A DNA stretch of 64,000 nt from Xanthobacteraceae bacterium (GTDB lineage Bacteria > Pseudomonadota > Alphaproteobacteria > Rhizobiales > Xanthobacteraceae), in contig JAIELW010000014.1 in assembly GCA_019752575.1 (NCBI GenBank), positions 1-64,000 on the forward strand, written 5' to 3'. This document shows, in pieces, positions 59,256 to 64,000 of the stretch. The notes beneath the pieces are model-generated. The model was not told the DNA's origin. It searched no databases and worked only from the letters and a program-made list of their open reading frames with translations. The position numbers were made by a program, and so were the translations under genes. Within the stretch, counting starts at the first letter, position 1. Each line of letters begins with the position of its first letter.

Positions 59256-59386
59256 CCCCCCACCCGCTCGCTAACGCTCGCTTCCCTCCCCCGACCCAAG
59301 TCGGGTTTACCCGACTTGGTAATTTTTAGATGCCGAAGTCGGCTATAGCCGACTTCGGTTCGGGGGAGGGATTAAGGGTGGGGGAA
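59255..59386. repeat. R3 repeat interrupted by a nested twin-hairpin element
   Basis: ACCCCCCACCCGCTCGC ... CTTCCCTCCCCCG, then the element at 59294-59360, then CGGGGGAGGGATTAAGGGTGGGGG. The intact copy at 60222 reads CCCTCCCCCG-CTTG-CGGGGGAGGG, so the element replaces the 4-base loop. Confidence 0.88.
59294..59360. mobile_element. Nested twin-hairpin element, copy E
   Basis: Hairpin 1 at 59296-59319: arms CCAAGTCGGG / CCCGACTTGG, loop TTTA. Linker TAATTTTTAGATG. Hairpin 2 at 59333-59358: 12-base arms CCGAAGTCGGCT / AGCCGACTTCGG, loop AT. Inserted in the apical loop of an R3 hairpin; this copy gives the cleanest before/after comparison in the window. Confidence 0.78.
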
Positions 59387-59425
59387 TTGCATGACGTGAA
59401 GCATATTGTTTGCTTCAATAGCGTC

Positions 59426-60220
59426 ATGACAAAACTCAAAGACAGAACCGCCCTCGTGACCGGCGCCGCGCGCGGGATCGGCTTCGCCATCGCCAAGCGC
59501 TTCATCGAAGACGGCGCGAAGGTCGTGCTTTCCGACATCGACGCGAAGGTAGGCGCGGAAGCGGCAAAGTCGCTCGGCGCGAGCGCGCATTTCGTCGCTT
59601 GCGATGTCAGCGACGCGAAGTCGGTCGACGCGCTCGTGAAAGCGGCGGTCGCGAAATTCGGCGCGCTCGACATTCTCGTGAACAACGCCGGTATCATTCA
59701 CACCGCCGACTTCCTCGACATCTCCGAGAGCGATTTCGACCGCGTGCTGCGCGTGAACCTGAAAGGCTCGTTTCTCGCAGGTCAGGCGGCGGCGAAGCAG
59801 ATGGTTGCGCAGGCGAAAACGGGGCGAAAACCCGGCACGATCATCAACATGTCGTCGGTGAATTCCGTGGTCGCGATCCCGAACCAGGTGCCCTATTCGG
59901 TATCGAAGGGCGGTATCCAGCAGCTCACCAAAGTGATGGCGCTGTCGCTCGCGAGCTACGGCATCCGCGTGAACGCGATCGGCCCCGGCTCGATCGCGAC
60001 CGAAATTCTCGCAGGAGTCGCGAAAGACAAAGCCGCGAAGAAACGGCTCTTGTCACGCACGCCCTTGCAGCGCATCGGCGGGCCGGAAGAAATCGCGAGC
60101 GTCGCCTCGTTCCTCGCCTCCGATGACGCGAGCTACATCACCGGCGAAACCATCTTCCCGGACGGCGGGCGTCTCGCGCTCAATTACATCGTCGATGTGA
60201 ACGAAGAAGCGATGAAATAG
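59426..60220 (+). CDS. SDR-family NAD(P)-dependent oxidoreductase
   Basis: A 264-aa classical SDR: VTGAARGIGFAIAKRF, CDVSDAKSVDALV, NNAGIIHTADF, the catalytic Ser in INMSSVNSV, Tyr/Lys in PYSVSKGGIQQL, and GPGSIATEIL. The pattern resembles 3-oxoacyl reductase or polyol dehydrogenase-type SDRs. The ATG at 59426 gives the normal N-terminus (MTKLKDRTALVTG). Substrate unknown. R3 repeats flank it on both sides. Confidence 0.9.
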   Translation: MTKLKDRTALVTGAARGIGFAIAKRFIEDGAKVVLSDIDAKVGAEAAKSLGASAHFVACDVSDAKSVDALVKAAVAKFGALDILVNNAGIIHTADFLDISESDFDRVLRVNLKGSFLAGQAAAKQMVAQAKTGRKPGTIINMSSVNSVVAIPNQVPYSVSKGGIQQLTKVMALSLASYGIRVNAIGPGSIATEILAGVAKDKAAKKRLLSRTPLQRIGGPEEIASVASFLASDDASYITGETIFPDGGRLALNYIVDVNEEAMK

Positions 60221-60221
60221 A

Positions 60222-60286
60222 CCCCCACCCGCTCGCTGACACTCGCTTCCCTCCCCCGCTTGCGGGGGAGGGATAAAGGGTGGGGG
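60222..60286. repeat. R3 repeat, intact
   Basis: ACCCCCACCCGCTCGCTGACACTCGC, then CCCTCCCCCGCTTGCGGGGGAGGG and GGGTGGGGG. It serves as the uninterrupted reference for the composite at 59255. Confidence 0.88.
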
Positions 60287-60297
60287 CTTCAAAAAAC

Positions 60298-60325
60298 AAA
60301 GGCCGGGAAATTTCCCGGCCTTTTT
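60298..60325. terminator. Bidirectional terminator between the SDR gene and trcR
   Basis: A perfect palindrome: AAAGGCCGGGAAA / TTTCCCGGCCTTT followed by TT on one side and preceded by AAAAAAC on the other, between two convergent genes. Confidence 0.92.
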
Positions 60326-60347
60326 AATTCTGATTTTGTAAAGCGAA

Positions 60348-61037
60348 TTACTGCTCGCTGCGTTTCATGCCGCCGAGCTTCGCGAACACGTTATCCGCGT
60401 CGATCGAACCCTTGCGGTCGTCGACTGGCGGCTCGTTCGCATCCGGCTCCGGCGCCGTGGTCTGCTCCGCGGGCAAGAGCGTGCGCACGGGCTCGACATC
60501 CGGCTGCGGCTTGCCCTTGGAAGCGCGGCGTACTTCGTGATCGAGATCGATCTGCGAGCACAGGCCGAGCATGACCGGGTCGCGCGCCTGCAGGTTCTGC
60601 GAATTCCAGTGCTTGCGCTCGCGCACCGACTGGATCGTCGATTTCGTGGTGCCGACGAGGCGCATGATCTGCGCGTCCTTCAACTCCGGATGATTCTTCA
60701 CGAGCCACAGGATCGCGTCGGGGCGGTCCTGCCGCTTCGAGACCGGCGTGTAGCGCGGACCTTTCTTCGACTTCGGCTCCGGCAAGCGTACCTTGGCGTC
60801 GGCCATGACGAGCTTGTGGTTCGGATCGGCGATCGCGGTGTCGAGTTCTTCGCGCGTGAGCTGCCCGGAAGTTACCGGATCGAGGCCCTTGATTCCCTGC
60901 GCGACTTCGCCGTCGGCGATGCCCTTCACCTCGAGCGGATGAAGTTTGCAGAAGTCGGCGATCTGCTCGAAGGAGAGCGAGGTATTATCGACCAGCCACA
61001 CGGCGGTCGCTTTGGGCATTAACGGCATGTGAGACAT
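60348..61037 (-). CDS. trcR: DUF1013 protein, cell-cycle regulator TrcR
   Basis: A 229-aa protein of the DUF1013 family, named TrcR in alphaproteobacteria and associated with cell-cycle transcription. It contains MPLMPKATAVWLVDNTSLSFEQIADFCKLHPLEVKGIADG and a helix-turn-helix-like IMRLVGTTKSTIQSVRERKHWN. The C-terminus is acidic and proline-rich. Start at 61037; the Met three codons on (61028) is equally plausible. The upstream extension of the frame is not part of the protein. Confidence 0.85.
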   Translation of the reverse strand: MSHMPLMPKATAVWLVDNTSLSFEQIADFCKLHPLEVKGIADGEVAQGIKGLDPVTSGQLTREELDTAIADPNHKLVMADAKVRLPEPKSKKGPRYTPVSKRQDRPDAILWLVKNHPELKDAQIMRLVGTTKSTIQSVRERKHWNSQNLQARDPVMLGLCSQIDLDHEVRRASKGKPQPDVEPVRTLLPAEQTTAPEPDANEPPVDDRKGSIDADNVFAKLGGMKRSEQ

Positions 61038-61252
61038 TGGTGTTCGCGCCTCTAACGCGTCAACGTTGGTCACCCGAGTACGGTTTCGCGAGCGCTGCCG
61101 CCATTTTCTAGCGGGAGCCTCGGTAACGTCCATAAGATGACCGGGGTCGGCGCCTATATAGGGGGGTGCCCTGTCCAAATCAACGCGGGATTGGGGTAAT
61201 GGTTGACTCTCCTACCCCGGCGCGCCGATCTAGGCGCGAAAGGCTTGAAAAT

Positions 61253-62230
61253 ATGGCGGTTTCGCCCGGTTCCCCCATGCCCCATCTGCGCGTGCTGCTC
61301 TGCGCCCCGCGCGGCTTTTGCGCGGGCGTGGTGCGTGCAATCGACGCGGTCGAACGGGCGCTCCAGAAATACGGGCCGCCGGTCTATGTCCGCCACGAGA
61401 TCGTTCACAACAAATACGTGGTCGAAAGCCTGCGCCGGAAGGGCGCGATTTTCGTCGACGAACTGACCGAGGTGCCGGACGGCGACCGCCCGGTGATTTT
61501 CTCCGCGCATGGCGTTCCGAAATCGGTGCCGGAGGAAGCCGCTTCGCGGAATCTTTTCGCGATCGATGCGACCTGCCCGCTCGTCACCAAGGTTCATCGC
61601 GAGGCGATGGTGCACGCAAAACGCGGCCGCGAGATTTTGTTTATCGGCCACGCCGGTCATCCTGAAACCATCGGCACCATGGGCCAGCTGCCCGCCGGCG
61701 CGGTGACGCTGATCGAGACGGCGGAAGACGCGCGCAAGATTGCGCCGAAGAATCCGGAAGCGCTCGCTTACGTGACCCAGACCACGCTCTCGGTCGACGA
61801 CACCGCGGAGATGGTCGCGATTTTGAAAGAGCGCTTCCCGAGGATCCCCGGACCGCACAAGGAAGATATCTGCTACGCGACCACGAACCGCCAGGAAGCG
61901 GTGAAGAACGTGGCGCCGCAGGTGGAAGCCATGATCGTGGTCGGCGCGCCGAATTCCTCGAACTCGCAGCGTCTGCGCGAAGTCGCGGAGCGCTCGGGTT
62001 GTAAAGCCACCGCGCTCGTGCAGCGCGCGGAGGACATCGACTGGAGCGTGTTCGGAAATATTTCGAGCCTCGGCATCACCGCGGGCGCATCGGCTCCGGA
62101 AGTACTGGTCGAGGAAATCATCGACGCCTTCGCAAAGCGATATAAAGTCGAAGTCGATACTTACGCCGGCCCGCAGGAAGACGTGTTCTTCCCGCTGCCG
62201 CGCGAGTTGCGCGATACGGCGGCGGAGTAG
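61253..62230 (+). CDS. ispH: 4-hydroxy-3-methylbut-2-enyl diphosphate reductase
   Basis: A 325-aa iron-sulfur enzyme for the last step of the MEP isoprenoid pathway, giving IPP and DMAPP. The three cluster Cys residues are in [25 protein letters not shown] and the SERSGCKAT segment of the C-terminal half. [10 protein letters not shown] and [10 protein letters not shown] are also conserved. The start at 61253 is chosen for its ATG and position; an ATG at 61277 is an alternative. thrB follows 4 bases after its stop. Confidence 0.96.
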   Translation: MAVSPGSPMPHLRVLLCAPRGFCAGVVRAIDAVERALQKYGPPVYVRHEIVHNKYVVESLRRKGAIFVDELTEVPDGDRPVIFSAHGVPKSVPEEAASRNLFAIDATCPLVTKVHREAMVHAKRGREILFIGHAGHPETIGTMGQLPAGAVTLIETAEDARKIAPKNPEALAYVTQTTLSVDDTAEMVAILKERFPRIPGPHKEDICYATTNRQEAVKNVAPQVEAMIVVGAPNSSNSQRLREVAERSGCKATALVQRAEDIDWSVFGNISSLGITAGASAPEVLVEEIIDAFAKRYKVEVDTYAGPQEDVFFPLPRELRDTAAE

Positions 62231-62234
62231 GCGC

Positions 62235-63200
62235 GTGGCTGTTTATACCGACGTCAGCGACGATCAGCTCGATGCCTTCCTCGCCGATTACGACATCGGC
62301 GAGTTGATGTCGTTCAAGGGCATTGCCGAAGGCGTCGAAAATACGAACTTCATGCTGCACACCCATCGCGGCTATTACTTCCTAACGCTCTACGAGAAAC
62401 GCGTCGATCCGAAAGACCTGCCGTTCTTCGTCGGGCTGATGGAGCATTGCGCCGCGCGTGGCCTGAACTGCCCGCAACCGGTGAAAAACAGAAAAGGCAA
62501 TTCGCTCGGCGAACTGGCGGGGCGGCCCGCCGCGATCATCACGTTTCTCGAGGGCATCTCGGTGCGCCGCCCGAGTAACGCGCATTGCGCGGCTCTCGGC
62601 GGCGCGTTGGCAGCGTTTCACAAGGCCGGCGAAGGATTCTCAATCAAGCGCCCGAACGCGCTTGGGCCCGAAGGCTGGCGCAAGCTGGCTTCGCAATGCG
62701 CCGCTCGTGCGAACGAAGTTGCACCGGGACTTTCGGCATTGATCGAGGAAGAGGTCGAGTATCTCTCCGCGCACTGGCCGAAGAATTTGCCTGCGGGCGT
62801 GATCCATGCCGACTTGTTTCCGGACAACGTTTTCTTCCTCGGCGAGAAACTCTCTGGCCTGATCGACTTCTATTTCGCCTGCAACGATTTCTATGCCTAT
62901 GACGTCGCGATCTGCCTGAATGCCTGGTGCTTCGAGATCGACGGCTCTTTCAATGTCACCAAGGGCAAGGCGCTGTTGTCGAGTTACAACGCCGTGCGCC
63001 CGCTTTCGAATACTGAAGTCGAAGCCATGCCATTGCTCGCGCGCGGCTCGGCGCTGCGTTTTCTGCTCACCCGCACCTTCGATTGGCTGAACGTGCCGGA
63101 AGGCGCACTGGTGCGGCCGAAAGATCCGAAGGAATATCTGAAGAAGCTGCAATTCCACCGCCGCATCGAAAAGGCGCAGGATTACGGACTGGCGGCGTGA
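62235..63200 (+). CDS. thrB: Homoserine kinase, APH-type (ThrB2)
   Basis: A 321-aa kinase that phosphorylates homoserine in threonine synthesis, of the aminoglycoside-phosphotransferase fold used by alphaproteobacteria. The ATP loop region is [15 protein letters not shown], the catalytic loop [14 protein letters not shown], and the metal Asp in [10 protein letters not shown]. The start is GTG at 62235, coupled to ispH. The ispH-thrB-rnhA order is common in this order. Confidence 0.95.
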   Translation: MAVYTDVSDDQLDAFLADYDIGELMSFKGIAEGVENTNFMLHTHRGYYFLTLYEKRVDPKDLPFFVGLMEHCAARGLNCPQPVKNRKGNSLGELAGRPAAIITFLEGISVRRPSNAHCAALGGALAAFHKAGEGFSIKRPNALGPEGWRKLASQCAARANEVAPGLSALIEEEVEYLSAHWPKNLPAGVIHADLFPDNVFFLGEKLSGLIDFYFACNDFYAYDVAICLNAWCFEIDGSFNVTKGKALLSSYNAVRPLSNTEVEAMPLLARGSALRFLLTRTFDWLNVPEGALVRPKDPKEYLKKLQFHRRIEKAQDYGLAA

Positions 63201-63226
63201 AAAATCTCTCGCATAATTTTTTCTTA

Positions 63227-63357
63227 TCCCTCCCCCTTGCGGGGAGGGAAGTTTGCCGAGCGAAGCGAAGGCAAACGGGTGGGGGTAAGCAGCATCACCG
63301 CACCCGGCTCCGTTCGCTGTCGCGAACGTCGCCACCCTCCCCGTCGAGGGGAGGGAG
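63227..63357. repeat. R3 repeat between thrB and rnhA
   Basis: ATCCCTCCCCCTTGCGGGGAGGG, the TTTGCCGAGCGAAGCGAAGGCAAA hairpin, GGGTGGGGG, then the inverse half with CCACCCTCCCCGTCGAGGGGAGGG. Its last G-rich arm lies about 12 bases before the rnhA ATG. Confidence 0.88.
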
Positions 63358-63369
63358 AAAGAAAAATTC

Positions 63370-63810
63370 ATGTGCGATCGCGTGAAAATTTATTCCGACG
63401 GCGCCTGCTCCGGGAATCCCGGTCCGGGCGGCTGGGGCGCGATCGTCGAGCACAACGGCAAGCGCACCGAACTCAAAGGCGGCGAAGCGAATACGACCAA
63501 CAACCGCATGGAACTGATGGCGGCAATCATGGCGATCGAGTCGCTGCCCGCGAACTGCAACGCCGATCTCTACACCGACTCGCAATATGTCCGCGGCGGC
63601 ATCACCGGCTGGATCAACAATTGGAAGAAGAACGGCTGGAAAACCGCCGACAAGAAGCCGGTGAAAAATGTCGAGCTGTGGCAGCGGCTGGAGAAAGCGG
63701 CGCTGCAGCACAAGGTCGAATGGCACTGGCTGAAAGGTCACGCCGGTCACGTTGAGAACGAACGCGCCGACGAACTCGCGCGCGAAGGCATGGCGCCGTT
63801 TTTAATGTAG
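63370..63810 (+). CDS. rnhA: Ribonuclease HI
   Basis: A 146-aa nuclease that removes RNA from RNA-DNA hybrids. All four acidic residues are seen: Asp in [17 protein letters not shown], Glu in [10 protein letters not shown], Asp in [11 protein letters not shown], Asp in NERADELAR; the catalytic His region is WLKGHAGH. The length is normal. The only ribosome site is the G-rich arm of the flanking R3 repeat. Confidence 0.97.
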   Translation: MCDRVKIYSDGACSGNPGPGGWGAIVEHNGKRTELKGGEANTTNNRMELMAAIMAIESLPANCNADLYTDSQYVRGGITGWINNWKKNGWKTADKKPVKNVELWQRLEKAALQHKVEWHWLKGHAGHVENERADELAREGMAPFLM

Positions 63811-63811
63811 G

Positions 63812-63901
63812 CGTCATGCCCGGCCTTGTGCCGGGCATCCACGCCTTCAAAACTTGAAAGCAGTTAAGGCGTGGATGGCCGGGACGAGCCCGGCCATGAC
63901 G
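63812..63901. repeat. R1 palindromic repeat
   Basis: An uninterrupted R1 copy starting one base after the rnhA stop. Hairpins CCCGGCCTTGTGCCGGG and GGCCGGGACGAGCCCGGCC. Confidence 0.92.
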
Positions 63902-63908
63902 AAGAGAG

Positions 63909-64000
63909 CTAACCCCTCCGCTCTTTCTTCCGCGCATACATCGCGGCATCGGCGCGCTGGAGCGCCGACGCCAGCGTATCGCTTGCAGACAACATCACGC
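63909..64000 (-). CDS. GGDEF-domain protein, C-terminal end
   Basis: The gene enters from beyond the window edge. The last 29 residues, including LASALQRADAAMYARKKERR, match the final helix of a GGDEF (diguanylate cyclase) domain, where the ADxAMYxAK pattern is almost invariant. It ends with TAG at 63909-63911, close to an R1 repeat. Nothing else about its domains can be seen. Confidence 0.75.
   Translation of the reverse strand, partial: VMLSASDTLASALQRADAAMYARKKERRG

Overview
The window is high-GC chromosomal DNA from an alphaproteobacterium, almost certainly of the order Hyphomicrobiales (Rhizobiales), near the Bradyrhizobium/Xanthobacteraceae side. The evidence is the protein families (RcdA/DUF1465, TrcR/DUF1013, DUF1192, DUF4164, Omp25/31-type barrels), the tol-pal/ruvABC order, a 6S RNA between zapA and the 5-FCL gene, and intergenic palindromic repeats typical of that group. 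Genus and species cannot be read from the sequence. Almost everything is housekeeping. There is no prophage, insertion sequence, CRISPR array, rRNA or tRNA that I can support.

Layout. 1-5.4 kb: end of a VOC-family gene, an SDR, an EamA exporter, and the serine genes serA and serC. 5.7-7.4 kb: two outer-membrane barrels. 7.8-21.9 kb (minus strand): one long envelope/repair block, transcribed ruvC, ruvA, two paralogous membrane ORFs, ruvB, ybgC, tolQ, tolR, tolA, tolB, pal, cpoB, tilS, ftsH, glmM. 22-27 kb: TSUP and EamA transporters, yebC, ymdB-type phosphoesterase, 5-FCL, 6S RNA, zapA, DUF4164. 27-34.3 kb: carbon metabolism tkt, gap, a 32-aa ORF, pgk, class I aldolase, a ThiE-like protein and a Sel1-repeat protein. 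34.4-38.2 kb: efp, inositol-phosphatase family gene, and a MotA-like/MotB-like pair. 38.3-46.5 kb: ABC exporter, rpmE, rcdA, DUF1192, quinone reductase, a large 7TM-PAS-GGDEF-EAL protein, yqgE. 46.7-50.5 kb: DsbD-domain protein, peroxiredoxin, two divergent DUF465 proteins, an unknown secreted/membrane protein, cspA, FlK-like thioesterase. 50.6-60.2 kb: flavin dehydrogenase, YqhA, acyl-CoA synthetase, TSUP transporter, prpE, a divergent MarR/GST pair, an SDR. 60.3-64 kb: trcR, ispH, thrB, rnhA and the end of a GGDEF gene.

The most unusual content is intergenic. At least four palindromic repeat families (called R1-R4 here) fill the gaps between genes. Five copies of a roughly 66-bp twin-hairpin element are inserted at or beside the dyad centre of R1 or R3 repeats. 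Its stem sequences change in a compensatory way, which suggests a small non-autonomous mobile element that targets hairpins. A separate pair of 77-bp CTAGTG...CACTAG palindromes, in opposite orientation, makes up nearly the whole spacer between the MotA-like and MotB-like genes. Between ruvA and ruvB, a tandem duplication left the second membrane ORF starting with the first seven codons of ruvB. These are the best candidates for undescribed biology. All functional statements are by recognition of families and motifs; no database search was possible.
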